Shown in pieces: positions 47,247 through 55,779 of a stretch of 64,000 nucleotides of DNA. Numbering within the stretch: the first letter of the stretch is position 1; each line of letters opens with the position of its first letter. This DNA is from Mongoliibacter ruber. GTDB lineage: Bacteria; Bacteroidota; Bacteroidia; Cytophagales; Cyclobacteriaceae. Below the pieces are notes generated by a model. The model ran no database searches, was not told the origin of the DNA, and saw only the letters and a program-made list of their open reading frames with translations. Location of the stretch: positions 124,001-188,000 of the forward strand of contig NZ_PVTR01000006.1 of NCBI RefSeq assembly GCF_003003005.1, read 5' to 3'. The translations under genes were made by a program, and so were the position numbers.

Positions 47247-48668
47247 ATGAGTTCAGAGGCTAACGCAGTTTGGAGTGAATGTTTACGTGTTATAGAACAA
47301 CACGTGAATGATCAAAGCTATTCTACCTGGTTCAAGCCTATCAATCCTGTCAGACTGGAAGGTAGTAGCCTGACGATTCAGGTTCCAAGTCAATTTTTCT
47401 ATGAATGGTTAGAGGATAATTATGTTCAAGTACTCAAACTTGCCATTAAAGCCACTTTAGGACCTAATGGAAGGTTAGAATATGCAGTAGTCGTGGATAA
47501 AGGGAATTCCCAAAACCAACCTTATGTTGTTTCTTACCCACAGGGCAATTCTTCATTTCCCAATAAAAAGGCACCTGAAGTAACTGATCACAAAAGTCCT
47601 TTTGAAATGCAATCACTCAACAGTGATATGCTTTTACAATCCAACCTCAACCCAAACTATACTTTCAACACTTATATTGAAGGAGATTGCAACAGGTTGG
47701 CTCGCTCTGCTGGATTCGCTGTGGCTACCAAGCCTGGAATCACTTCATTCAATCCACTGATGGTCTATGGTGGTGTAGGTTTGGGTAAAACACACTTGGT
47801 TCAAGCCATAGGGAATGAGATAAAAAATTGTCCCGAGGAGAAATTTGTACTCTACGTTTCATCAGAAAAATTTGTAAACCAATTTATGGATTCCATTAAA
47901 GATGGAAACGTGAAAAGCTTTACAAATTTCTATATGCAAGTAGATGTTCTGATTATTGACGATATACAGTTTCTTGCTGGAAAAGACAGAACTCAGGAAA
48001 TGTTTTTCCACATCTTCAATCATTTGCATCAAAGCAAAAAACAGATTATCATGACTTCCGATCGTCCGCCAAAAGACCTCAAAGGTTTGGAGGAGCGTTT
48101 GTTGTCAAGATTTAAGTGGGGACTGACTGCAGATCTTCAAATGCCTGATTTTGAAACCAGGGTAGCTATCATCAAAAGGAAAATGCAATCTGAAGGCATT
48201 TACATCCCTGATGATGTCATAGAATACCTTGCCTATACTGTGGACACCAATGTCCGTGAACTTGAAGGTGTCATGATTTCGCTGATTGCCCATGCTTCAT
48301 TAAACAGAGTAGAAATAGACCTTTCTTTGGCGAAAACGATTATGAAAAACATCGTCAAAGATATAGAAACTGAGGTAGGCATTGATTTTATCCAAAAAAC
48401 AGTTTCCGATTATTTCGAGATCAAAATCGAAGATTTAAAAGCTAAAACAAGGAAAAAAGAAATTGTCACAGCCAGACAGGTTGCCATGTATTTTTCCAAA
48501 GAATTTACCAACCATTCACTCAAATCAATCGGTTATCACTTTGGCGGTAGAGACCACAGTACTGTGATACATGCCGTTCAGACAGTAAATGATATTATGG
48601 AAACGGATACTGCCTTCAGAAATTCTGTCAACGAACTGAAGAAGAAATTCAAAATGCGGTCTTACTGA
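47247..48668 (+). CDS. dnaA: Chromosomal replication initiator DnaA
   Basis: 473 residues, all four domains: N-terminal domain I (VWSECLRVIEQHVNDQSYSTWFKPI), a variable linker, the AAA+ domain with Walker A GGVGLGKTH (about residues 174-182) and Walker B VLIIDDIQFLAGKDRTQEMFF, and C-terminal DNA-binding domain IV (GRDHSTVIHAVQTV). It melts oriC to start replication. No dnaN, and no cluster of TTATNCACA boxes, was seen beside it, so the origin is probably elsewhere. Its 3' end overlaps the convergent lipoprotein gene by 7 bp. Confidence 0.98.
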   Translation: MSSEANAVWSECLRVIEQHVNDQSYSTWFKPINPVRLEGSSLTIQVPSQFFYEWLEDNYVQVLKLAIKATLGPNGRLEYAVVVDKGNSQNQPYVVSYPQGNSSFPNKKAPEVTDHKSPFEMQSLNSDMLLQSNLNPNYTFNTYIEGDCNRLARSAGFAVATKPGITSFNPLMVYGGVGLGKTHLVQAIGNEIKNCPEEKFVLYVSSEKFVNQFMDSIKDGNVKSFTNFYMQVDVLIIDDIQFLAGKDRTQEMFFHIFNHLHQSKKQIIMTSDRPPKDLKGLEERLLSRFKWGLTADLQMPDFETRVAIIKRKMQSEGIYIPDDVIEYLAYTVDTNVRELEGVMISLIAHASLNRVEIDLSLAKTIMKNIVKDIETEVGIDFIQKTVSDYFEIKIEDLKAKTRKKEIVTARQVAMYFSKEFTNHSLKSIGYHFGGRDHSTVIHAVQTVNDIMETDTAFRNSVNELKKKFKMRSY

Positions 48669-49420
48669 TCGTAAAGACTATCATTGAGTAAGTGCCCAAC
48701 TTCTTCTATTGGAAACCTCAACATGGTAGGACCTTGGGCATATGATGCAATTTCATAGGGGTTGAAATATAAAACCAAGTCATCCTGCTCCAGACCTATT
48801 GCAACCGGAAGAAAAAAATCACTGTCGTTTTTGAGAAAAAACCTTCCATCCTCTTCTAAGCTAACACCTTCCTTGACTTCATGATACTCTCGAAAGGCAT
48901 TTTCAGCTATTTGTAAAAGCCCCTCCTGGTCTTGGATCAATTCATTGTTTTTTATCAAGAAACCCTCTTCCTTATTGATGTTGACATATTGTCTAAAAGA
49001 ATTGGGATGAGCACCTCCTGTATAGGAATAGGCATCGAAACTAATAGAAAGCAGCTTGTTGTTTTGGAAAGTGACAGCAGCAATGACTTCTATCTCCCAA
49101 CTTTGGACAAATGAACCTTCTTGGGCATATTCTGAAAATGAATTCAAAAATTCTTGTACGGCGAATTGTAATGATTGGCTTGAATCTGAATCTGTATAGC
49201 TCAACATCATTACCAATTGTTGGTCGATATACTCATTGATAATAGATGCTGTCATGTTATCATTTGTGAAAAAGGGGTAATCCAGAATCACATTGGCACA
49301 TTCATTTTCAATACAAACACTATCTTCAAAGCTCCTTTGATCATATATCATACTTTCTACATTCTCTTTTTCAGAGCATGCAGCAATAATCAAGATAATC
49401 ATCACCAAAATTTTACTCAT
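48662..49420 (-). CDS. DUF3298/DUF4163-type lipoprotein (RsiV-like)
   Basis: 252 residues with lipoprotein signal (LVMIILIIAACSEKE, lipidated Cys at about 15). The body has the DUF4163 part (VILDYPFFTNDNMTASIINEYIDQQLV) and the DUF3298 hallmark (SISFDAYSYTGGAHPNSFRQYVNIN). These domains occur in RsiV, an anti-sigma factor that binds lysozyme, and in many stand-alone Bacteroidota lipoproteins of unknown role. One base downstream of meaB, so probably co-transcribed, though no functional link is known. Convergent overlap with dnaA. Confidence 0.85.
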   Translation of the reverse strand: MSKILVMIILIIAACSEKENVESMIYDQRSFEDSVCIENECANVILDYPFFTNDNMTASIINEYIDQQLVMMLSYTDSDSSQSLQFAVQEFLNSFSEYAQEGSFVQSWEIEVIAAVTFQNNKLLSISFDAYSYTGGAHPNSFRQYVNINKEEGFLIKNNELIQDQEGLLQIAENAFREYHEVKEGVSLEEDGRFFLKNDSDFFLPVAIGLEQDDLVLYFNPYEIASYAQGPTMLRFPIEEVGHLLNDSLYDQ

Positions 49421-49421
49421 C

Positions 49422-50420
49422 TTACCTTTCTTTAATTTGTATAAAGTTATCTACCAATAACCTTCCGAAGGCAATGGCTGATGCATTCCCGTTACGGACA
49501 TCCTCAAGGGAAGAGCTGATCAACTCTTTGATTTTAGGATTTTGATAAAACCTGCTTTCTAACAAATACCTGATATGCTCATGCATCCAATTCACCCTTT
49601 GTGAAGCACGATTACTTTCAAAGAAGCCATTTGACATCATTTTTTCTATGTATTCTTGGATCATTTGCCAAACTTCCTTCAGGCCATCTCCTGTTACTGC
49701 CGAACTGACTTTCACTTTAGGATACCATCCATTTTCCTTAGCCGGAAAAAGGTGAAGTGCATTTGCATACTCTCTTTGTGCTCTTTTTGCAGCTTCTACA
49801 TTGTCTCCATCGGCTTTGTTGATGACTAGGGCATCACACATTTCAATGATCCCCTTTTTGATTCCCTGCAGTTCGTCTCCAGCACCTGCAAGCATCAAAA
49901 GCAAGAAAAAGTCAACCATTCCTCTTACGGCGATTTCTGATTGCCCCACGCCTACTGTCTCAATAAAAATCACTCCAAAACCCGCTGCTTCACACAATAA
50001 CATTGCCTCTCTAGTCTTAGCACTCACCCCTCCAAGCGTACTCCCAGCCGGACTGGGACGGATATAAGCCCTTTTATCGGCAGAAAGCTTTTCCATTCTT
50101 GTTTTATCTCCAAGAATACTCCCTCCTGATCTTTGGCTACTGGGGTCTACAGCCAGTACAGCCAGCTTGTATCCTGCTTCCAGAAGTATATCTCCGAAAC
50201 TTTCTATAAAGGTACTCTTACCCACTCCCGGTACGCCAGTGATTCCAATCCTTATTGACTTTCCTGAATGGGGAATAACTTGTTCCATGACCTTTTCAGC
50301 GAGCAACTGATCAGACTCCAAAGTGCTTTCTACTAAAGTAATTGCCCTACTCAGGACCATTCGGTCTCCTTTGAGTACTCCCGAAACATATTGATCTACT
50401 GAAAGTCTATTTCTTTTCAA
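49422..50420 (-). CDS. meaB: Methylmalonyl-CoA mutase-associated GTPase MeaB
   Basis: 332 residues. P-loop GVPGVGKSTFIES (about residues 61-73), the G2/switch segment DPSSQRSGGSILGDKTRME, the VETVGVGQSE-type G3 block (here FIETVGVGQSEIAV) and NKADGDN (G4 base-specificity motif). C-terminal dimerisation arm. MeaB is a G3E GTPase that loads and protects adenosylcobalamin in methylmalonyl-CoA mutase. The mutase genes lie nearby (41.8-45.3 kb), supporting this over an arginine-transport ATPase label sometimes given (ArgK). Confidence 0.95.
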   Translation of the reverse strand: MKRNRLSVDQYVSGVLKGDRMVLSRAITLVESTLESDQLLAEKVMEQVIPHSGKSIRIGITGVPGVGKSTFIESFGDILLEAGYKLAVLAVDPSSQRSGGSILGDKTRMEKLSADKRAYIRPSPAGSTLGGVSAKTREAMLLCEAAGFGVIFIETVGVGQSEIAVRGMVDFFLLLMLAGAGDELQGIKKGIIEMCDALVINKADGDNVEAAKRAQREYANALHLFPAKENGWYPKVKVSSAVTGDGLKEVWQMIQEYIEKMMSNGFFESNRASQRVNWMHEHIRYLLESRFYQNPKIKELISSSLEDVRNGNASAIAFGRLLVDNFIQIKER

Positions 50421-50456
50421 ATCCTCTATATTTTTTCAAATACTAAATATAACTAA

Positions 50457-50873
50457 TTAACGGAAGGGATTCTTTGTAAACTTCACATCTCCCATTGCAG
50501 ATTTTTCATATTTGGCAATACAATAATTTTGTAAAGCTTCATTGAAATATGGTTCATTACCTTTTAGGCTTTGAGGAACATTGGCTTTATCCCGAAAGAA
50601 AAAAACCTTGGTATTTCCATATTTGGTATGGGGCATATAATCTCCATACTGTCTCATTTCAGCCCAAAGACTATCTGAAGTATAAACGGCATAAACCCTA
50701 ATGACAGGACCTGTATTGTTTTCATTTCTATAAAATGAAACCTCTTGAAAATCCCCTTTCAAATCCCCAACGCCGGGCTGCATCATCGTATCTGCCATAA
50801 TCCATAGAACTATGACTACAACGATCCCTCCAATAAAATAAAACAGTTTCTTACCTTGCATATTCAGTCTCAT
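50457..50873 (-). CDS. Hypothetical membrane-anchored protein
   Basis: 138 residues. One N-terminal transmembrane helix (LFYFIGGIVVVIVLWIMADTM) followed by a periplasmic domain with beta-like strands and conserved aromatics (FQEVSFYRNENNTGPVIRVYAVYTSDSLWAEMRQYGDYMPHTKYG). I recognise no family. It is divergent from the hemJ-like gene (starts 37 bp apart). Confidence 0.6.
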   Translation of the reverse strand: MRLNMQGKKLFYFIGGIVVVIVLWIMADTMMQPGVGDLKGDFQEVSFYRNENNTGPVIRVYAVYTSDSLWAEMRQYGDYMPHTKYGNTKVFFFRDKANVPQSLKGNEPYFNEALQNYCIAKYEKSAMGDVKFTKNPFR

Positions 50874-50910
50874 TCAATTTAATGCTTTAATTTAGAGGAA
50901 AAAATCAACA

Positions 50911-51447
50911 ATGGCCTTCGAATATATCAAAGCCCTACACATCATTTTTGTAATCACTTGGTTTGCAGGACTCTTCTATATAGTGAGATTATTTATCTAC
51001 CAAACAGAAGCTTTGGAAAAACCCGAAGCTGAAAGAATAATCTTAGCACCTCAGCTCAACATCATGTCAAACCGGTTATGGATGATCATTACATGGCCAT
51101 CGGCTATTCTCACGCTGATTTTTGGGTTTTGGGTTTTGTACTACCGCTGGGGTTACATGCAGTTGGGATTTATGCACGCCAAGTTAGGATTTGTCTTCAT
51201 TCTCTACATTTATCACTTTATTTGCCACAAGATCTACAAAGATTTGCAAAATGGCATCACAAAATGGACCTCAACGCAGTTAAGAATATGGAACGAAGTT
51301 GCAACTATTTTACTGTTTGCAATTGTTTTCTTAATAGTGTTGAAAAGCCTCGTCAGCGTGGCATGGGGTATTGCCGGTTTGGTAGTCCTCAGTGTTGTAA
51401 TGATGATTGGTATAAAATGGTATAAAAGAGTAAGGGAAAAGAGTTAA
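50911..51447 (+). CDS. hemJ: CopD/HemJ-like protoporphyrinogen oxidase
   Basis: 178 residues with four to five membrane helices. The HemJ hallmarks are visible: KALHIIFVITWFAGLFYIVRLFIYQ near the N-terminus with the haem-ligand His10, HAKLGFVFILYIYHFICHKI, and RIWNEVATILLFAIVFLIVLK near the C-terminus. HemJ oxidises protoporphyrinogen IX to protoporphyrin IX in haem synthesis in bacteria without HemG/HemY. The following SCO and cytochrome c genes also need haem or copper. CopD-like alternatives cannot be ruled out. Confidence 0.78.
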   Translation: MAFEYIKALHIIFVITWFAGLFYIVRLFIYQTEALEKPEAERIILAPQLNIMSNRLWMIITWPSAILTLIFGFWVLYYRWGYMQLGFMHAKLGFVFILYIYHFICHKIYKDLQNGITKWTSTQLRIWNEVATILLFAIVFLIVLKSLVSVAWGIAGLVVLSVVMMIGIKWYKRVREKS

Positions 51448-51453
51448 AAACAT

Positions 51454-52140
51454 ATGATTCATATCATGAAAAGAATACATCTAATTTCATTTGTCATAAT
51501 TTCCATTTCGATCCTTGTAAGCAGTTGCGATTCAGGCAGCTCTGAAAGAGAAAGTGACCAGAACAAAGCGCTTCCAATACTTGGCAACTCACACGTCAAT
51601 GAATTTGAAATGGAAGGTAAAATTGTCAAAGACACTGTCTATCATAAAATCGGTCAGTTTCAATTCACCAATCAAGAGGGTAAGGAAATCAGCAATTCAT
51701 CGACAGATGGAAAAGTTTACGTTGCAGACTTTTTTTTCACAACCTGTCCGACCATCTGTCCTATCATGAAGACCCAAATGCTAAGGGTTTACGATAAATT
51801 TAAAGACCAGCCTGACTTTATGATTCTAAGTCATACTTTGGATCCAGAGCATGACACTGAAGAGCTGCTCAATGATTTTGCTGCCAAAATCGGTGTTGAA
51901 GATGACAATACTTGGCATTTTCTTACAGGTGATCAGGAAAAGATTTTTGAAATAGGCCAGACCAGCTATCTTACCACTGCCATGGCTGAGAAAGATGAAC
52001 CAGGAGGAATTCTTCACTCTGGAGCCTTTGTATTGGTAGATCAAAAAGGCAGAATTCGCGGAGTTTATGACGGAACCAAAGAAGATCAAGTCAATAGATT
52101 GATGCGGGATATACCTAAATTATTACCAGCGAATGAGTAA
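51454..52140 (+). CDS. SCO1/SenC-family copper-chaperone lipoprotein
   Basis: 228 residues from ATG at 51454 (a second ATG at 51466 is possible). Lipoprotein signal ISILVSSCDSGSS. Thioredoxin-like domain with the copper-binding CxxxC (FFFTTCPTICPIMKTQML) and the conserved His in GILHSGAFVLVDQKGR. SCO proteins deliver copper to the CuA centre of cytochrome c oxidase. It overlaps the next gene by 8 bp, so it is tightly coupled to the cytochrome c gene. Confidence 0.93.
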   Translation: MIHIMKRIHLISFVIISISILVSSCDSGSSERESDQNKALPILGNSHVNEFEMEGKIVKDTVYHKIGQFQFTNQEGKEISNSSTDGKVYVADFFFTTCPTICPIMKTQMLRVYDKFKDQPDFMILSHTLDPEHDTEELLNDFAAKIGVEDDNTWHFLTGDQEKIFEIGQTSYLTTAMAEKDEPGGILHSGAFVLVDQKGRIRGVYDGTKEDQVNRLMRDIPKLLPANE

Positions 52141-52576
52141 AAGTATATTTTCTTATGCATTTCTTCTTTCCTTTTTTGGATTGATGGCTTGTCAATCAGG
52201 GTCTCAAAAAGACGAGGGGTCCCTTGCCTCGATCAGAGACAGCAAAGTACTTCAGTATGCAATTGAAGGAAAAGTCTTGTACGAAAACTATTGTGCTAAC
52301 TGTCATCAAAAAGACGGAACAGGCTTAGGAAAATTAATTCCCCCTTTGAACCCCTCTGATTACATGAAAGAAGATGTGGGTAGGACTGCGCGAATCATCA
52401 AGCACGGACAAAAGGGAGAAATAATGGTTAACGGAGTAATCTACGATCAAGTAATGCCCTCTAATCCAAGACTTACAAATATGGAAATCGCTCAAATAAT
52501 GACTTATATCTACAATATTTGGGGCAACAAAGAGGGTGTTATTGATGCAAATGCTGTTGGAAAGTATCTTGAATAA
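52133..52576 (+). CDS. Mono-haem cytochrome c lipoprotein
   Basis: 147 residues. Lipoprotein signal LSFFGLMACQSGSQ (lipidated Cys about residue 19). Class I cytochrome c fold: haem site CANCH (about residue 57) in VLYENYCANCHQKDGTGLGKLIPPL and the axial Met in QVMPSNPRLTNMEIAQIMTYIYNIWGN. It is an electron carrier on the outer face of a membrane, likely feeding the terminal oxidase assembled with the SCO protein. Electron flow from the distant GMC enzyme is possible but not supported by position. Confidence 0.92.
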   Translation: MSKSIFSYAFLLSFFGLMACQSGSQKDEGSLASIRDSKVLQYAIEGKVLYENYCANCHQKDGTGLGKLIPPLNPSDYMKEDVGRTARIIKHGQKGEIMVNGVIYDQVMPSNPRLTNMEIAQIMTYIYNIWGNKEGVIDANAVGKYLE

Positions 52577-52582
52577 GAGAAA

Positions 52583-53017
52583 TTAGTTTTTGGATTCCAA
52601 AACACTTCTCGCTTCGGCCATAGTAGAGCGGATGTCTTGATTTACTTTTTCTACCATCTCTTTTTGACCTATAAGGTACTCCCTGTAATCTTCATCAGAA
52701 ACTTCTTCAGCGGCAGGTTTATACTGACGCATCCATACAAACATCCCGTCAAACGCTTGATCCATCCTTTCTGCGAGGGATTCCAGCTCCTGTATTTTTT
52801 CAGTATTGCCTAGAGAGTCTTCCTGTTGTAGGTTTTCTGAAATTTTCAGAATATCCTTTCTCATAGACTTAAGTTCCCCCATCTTGGGCATCACTTCATC
52901 GTGAATGGCTATGACTTCATCTCGAAGCTCCTCTGTACTATTGTCTGATTGACTACAGGAAAATGAAATTAACACTATACAAATAACACAGCTTACACTG
53001 TTAAAAATGTTTTTCAT
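52583..53017 (-). CDS. Small helical lipoprotein of unknown function
   Basis: 144 residues from ATG at 53017, chosen for its lipoprotein signal (VSCVICIVLISFSCSQSDN). The rest is acidic and helical with coiled-coil character (ELRDEVIAIHDEVMPKMGELKSMRKDILKISENLQQED). No recognised domain. Related proteins in Bacteroidota are sometimes labelled 'viral A-type inclusion protein' from the coiled coil alone. Convergent with the cytochrome gene, six bases between the stops. Confidence 0.65.
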   Translation of the reverse strand: MKNIFNSVSCVICIVLISFSCSQSDNSTEELRDEVIAIHDEVMPKMGELKSMRKDILKISENLQQEDSLGNTEKIQELESLAERMDQAFDGMFVWMRQYKPAAEEVSDEDYREYLIGQKEMVEKVNQDIRSTMAEARSVLESKN

Positions 53018-53247
53018 AATTAGGTGGTTTGACATATGCAAAGTAGTACTTATTTTATAAAAACAATAATTTATTTACAAATACAATATTTGGATAAATA
53101 TAATCCATTTTTAAACTGTTATAGTTATTAATTAAAGACTTTTTTTCTAGCGGTAAAAAAATATTTCTTTCAAAAAAAATTATTCTTGTAATCTGATATG
53201 AATAGCAATCGATTCCTTATTTTTAAAAGAACAATCAAATCATAAAT

Positions 53248-54069
53248 ATGAAAGAGTTTTGCTTTGCCCAAGATCAAATTATCGCTTCAGTCAATGCTAG
53301 CATTCACCCGATGGATATCGGACTGATCAGAGGGTATGGGATTTTCGATTTTTTCAGGACTTCCAACTACAAGCCACTGTTTTTAAGTGATTATCTTGAT
53401 AGATTCATCAGGTCAGCAGAAAAAACATACCTGCCTTTACAATATTCCAAGGCAGAATTAGAGAAAATAATCCTTGAGCTCATTGATAAAAATGACTTGG
53501 CAAACGGAGGAATCCGGATGGTTCTATCAGGTGGGGTATCTGAAAACCATTTTTCACCTACAGACGGAAGCTTGTTTATATTCAATGAGGATTTGGATTT
53601 TCCATCAAATGTGAAGTACGAAAATGGAATCAAACTCCTACCTATAGAACACGTCAGGTACATTGCTGATATCAAAACGACCAACTATGCCTTTCCTGTA
53701 TGGCACAGCAAAATCTGGAAAAGTGAGGGTGCCGAAGATGTATTGTACCATTTGAATGGATATATTTCTGAAAGTTCCCGCTCTAATATTTTTGTGATTA
53801 AAGATGGGGAAATCGCTACTCCTGACAAAGACATCCTGCATGGCATTACCAGAAAGCGTGTATTGGAACTTGCTGGTAATGTAGCCATCAGGCCAATAGG
53901 TTATGATGAGTTACTCAATGCTGATGAAGCTTTCATCACCTCTACCACTAAGAAGATATTGCCCGTAAGTCAAATAGGCACCAAACAAATAGGAAGTGGG
54001 AAAGTGGGTGAAAAGACCTTGGAATTAATTAAAAAGTTTGCGGAAATGGAACAAAAAAGCTCTCAATAA
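53248..54069 (+). CDS. Class IV PLP aminotransferase (branched-chain/D-amino acid type)
   Basis: 273 residues, typical of fold-type IV. Start block IHPMDIGLIRGYGIFDFFRTSN, the Schiff-base lysine in ADIKTTNYAFPVW (about residue 145), and the cofactor phosphate region SESSRSNIFVIKDGEIATP with HGITRKRVLELA. Branched-chain, D-alanine and 4-amino-4-deoxychorismate enzymes share this fold; I cannot decide among them. A single gene whose stop codon falls inside the loop of its own terminator. Confidence 0.9.
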   Translation: MKEFCFAQDQIIASVNASIHPMDIGLIRGYGIFDFFRTSNYKPLFLSDYLDRFIRSAEKTYLPLQYSKAELEKIILELIDKNDLANGGIRMVLSGGVSENHFSPTDGSLFIFNEDLDFPSNVKYENGIKLLPIEHVRYIADIKTTNYAFPVWHSKIWKSEGAEDVLYHLNGYISESSRSNIFVIKDGEIATPDKDILHGITRKRVLELAGNVAIRPIGYDELLNADEAFITSTTKKILPVSQIGTKQIGSGKVGEKTLELIKKFAEMEQKSSQ

Positions 54070-54082
54070 TGAGAGCTTTTTT
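54053..54082. terminator. Terminator with the stop codon in its loop
   Basis: Perfect 13-bp stem AAAAAAGCTCTCA/TGAGAGCTTTTTT (54053-54065 and 54070-54082) with loop ATAA. The class IV aminotransferase stop TAA is at 54067-54069, and the convergent DUF3299 gene ends at 54084. Confidence 0.85.
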
Positions 54083-54083
54083 A

Positions 54084-54521
54084 TCAGTTTAGCAATTCTG
54101 CATTTTTCAATATATACATCAGCTTTTCAGGATCTGAATCGTTCAATGTGAGCGTTCCTCTTACTTTTACTCTTTTGGAGGTATACTTGATTGGATTTTT
54201 CATCAACACCTCCATTACTGTCTCAGGCCCACCTGATCCACAGAAAAAACACTCCGCCAGCGGTAAGGAGGATAAGATGATATGCTCAGGCTTAAACATA
54301 CCCTCAAATGGAATGATGTAGCCATCTGCTTCTACGGTTTTACCTTCAAGATTTTTGATCTTATCTCCAAAAACAGGAATGTATAATTCTCCAAATTCAT
54401 CTTGACCTATTTTATAGGTCACTTCAGAAAGGTCTCTCCAAACATTATTTGATGATTGGGCATAACTGATGCCTATGGCCAAAACAAATATAGTGGATAG
54501 GACAGTTCTCTTTAATAACAT
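54084..54521 (-). CDS. DUF3299-family exported protein of an ABC transporter locus
   Basis: 145 residues from ATG at 54521 (ATG at 54551 also possible), giving a signal peptide (LLKRTVLSTIFVLAIGISYAQ). The body (YIPVFGDKIKNLEGKTVEADGYIIPFEGMFKPEHIILSSLPLAECFFCGSGGPETVMEVLM) has the DUF3299 pattern, including the CFFCG motif, a possible metal or redox site. It follows the FtsX-type permease on the same strand. In Vibrio a DUF3299 protein is, as I recall, encoded in the zinc-linked zrg cluster with a similar ABC pair; a metal-related role is inferred from that and from the His-rich permease loops. Confidence 0.8.
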   Translation of the reverse strand: MLLKRTVLSTIFVLAIGISYAQSSNNVWRDLSEVTYKIGQDEFGELYIPVFGDKIKNLEGKTVEADGYIIPFEGMFKPEHIILSSLPLAECFFCGSGGPETVMEVLMKNPIKYTSKRVKVRGTLTLNDSDPEKLMYILKNAELLN

Positions 54522-54552
54522 ACTTTTATAATTAAGGGTGGTTGATCTCATT

Positions 54553-55779
54553 TTATGACTTTGTAAGCTGTTTGGCAATATCTGTTTGATATGCATTGTA
54601 TGCCGGGATAAGCGAAGCCAAAATACCGACCACGATAGCATATCCCAATATGTATAATTCCTCTACAAGGAAAACCGAAGCACTTAGGCTACTGATGGCA
54701 CCTTGTTCGTTTAGACTAACGATAATACTTAGGAAAAGGTGCCCCATTATCATTCCGACTAAGGCTCCCAAGAAAGTCAAAATCACTCCCTCCAAAATAA
54801 TATGTAAGAATAATTGACCACTTGATGCTCCAAGAGCCCTCATGACTGCAAGATCGTATTTGCGCTCTTTAAGTGAATTGAACAACGCAATAAATATACT
54901 TAGGCCAGCAATAACAATAATCACGATAGCAAGCCCTTGAACCAACTTGATGCCTATACCCAAAAGTTCAAATAACCTTGATATCTCAAAAGAAGGGGAT
55001 GCTGCTTGTAAGTTGGTCCTGCTATTGATCATCCGGGGAAGTTGTACAGCTGCCATTGGATTTCGGTATTGTACCAAAAGAGAGGTAAGCTCCCTATCCT
55101 CATCACCGGGATCTGGAAAACCTGAAATAGCGACTTCAGCTTCAAACTTTTCATGGTCATGTTCTTCGTCATGGGTATACCATACTGATTCAATGCTGGT
55201 CAATACCAATTTATCCAGTACGTTACCCATAGGATTAAGTATACCTGTCACTGTATAAGGATGTTCATCGTGTTCGTGACTGCTACTGCCTATACCATGT
55301 GACCCTATGAAATTGTCGCCAACTTTCAGTTCCAGCTTTTCGGCAACTTCATGGCCTAGGACAACGTCAAAAGGTTTTTTCCATCTCTCTCCTGCCTCAA
55401 GTCCTGCTTCATACAGGTCCAAGTAATCGTAATTGGTCCCTACAATCCTGTATCCTTGATAATTGTCGCCCAATCCAAGCGGGATTATATTTTTGATTAA
55501 CCTGTTCCTTGTAAGTGCTGTGGCATCATCAAGATCGATATTTCCTGTGGGGAAATCAATATGATACACACTCGACAGAATCAATTGCAATGGGCTTCCT
55601 TTTGCACCGACTACCAAATCAATCCCTTGGGAATCTTTGGTCATTTTATTCTCAAACTGATCCTGTATCAGGATAAGAACAGTAATGATCGCCAATCCCA
55701 GGGCTAGTAATAAAATATTCAGGCCAGTATTCAGTGGCTTTGCTACCAAGTACTTCCAACTTAATTTCAACATGTTCAT
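54553..55779 (-). CDS. FtsX/MacB-like ABC transporter permease with His-rich loop
   Basis: 408 residues. One N-terminal helix (LNILLLALGLAIITVLILIQ), a large extracytoplasmic domain, and three C-terminal helices with the FtsX core (SIFIALFNSLKERKYDLAVMRALGASSGQLF). The periplasmic part carries histidine-rich stretches (GSSSHEHDEHPYTV and WYTHDEEHDHEKFEAE, about residues 163-215), suggesting zinc or another divalent metal. Such type VII ABC systems do not translocate through a channel in the classic way but act mechanically on lipids, proteins or ligands. It overlaps its ATPase gene by 4 bp. Confidence 0.88.
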   Translation of the reverse strand: MNMLKLSWKYLVAKPLNTGLNILLLALGLAIITVLILIQDQFENKMTKDSQGIDLVVGAKGSPLQLILSSVYHIDFPTGNIDLDDATALTRNRLIKNIIPLGLGDNYQGYRIVGTNYDYLDLYEAGLEAGERWKKPFDVVLGHEVAEKLELKVGDNFIGSHGIGSSSHEHDEHPYTVTGILNPMGNVLDKLVLTSIESVWYTHDEEHDHEKFEAEVAISGFPDPGDEDRELTSLLVQYRNPMAAVQLPRMINSRTNLQAASPSFEISRLFELLGIGIKLVQGLAIVIIVIAGLSIFIALFNSLKERKYDLAVMRALGASSGQLFLHIILEGVILTFLGALVGMIMGHLFLSIIVSLNEQGAISSLSASVFLVEELYILGYAIVVGILASLIPAYNAYQTDIAKQLTKS

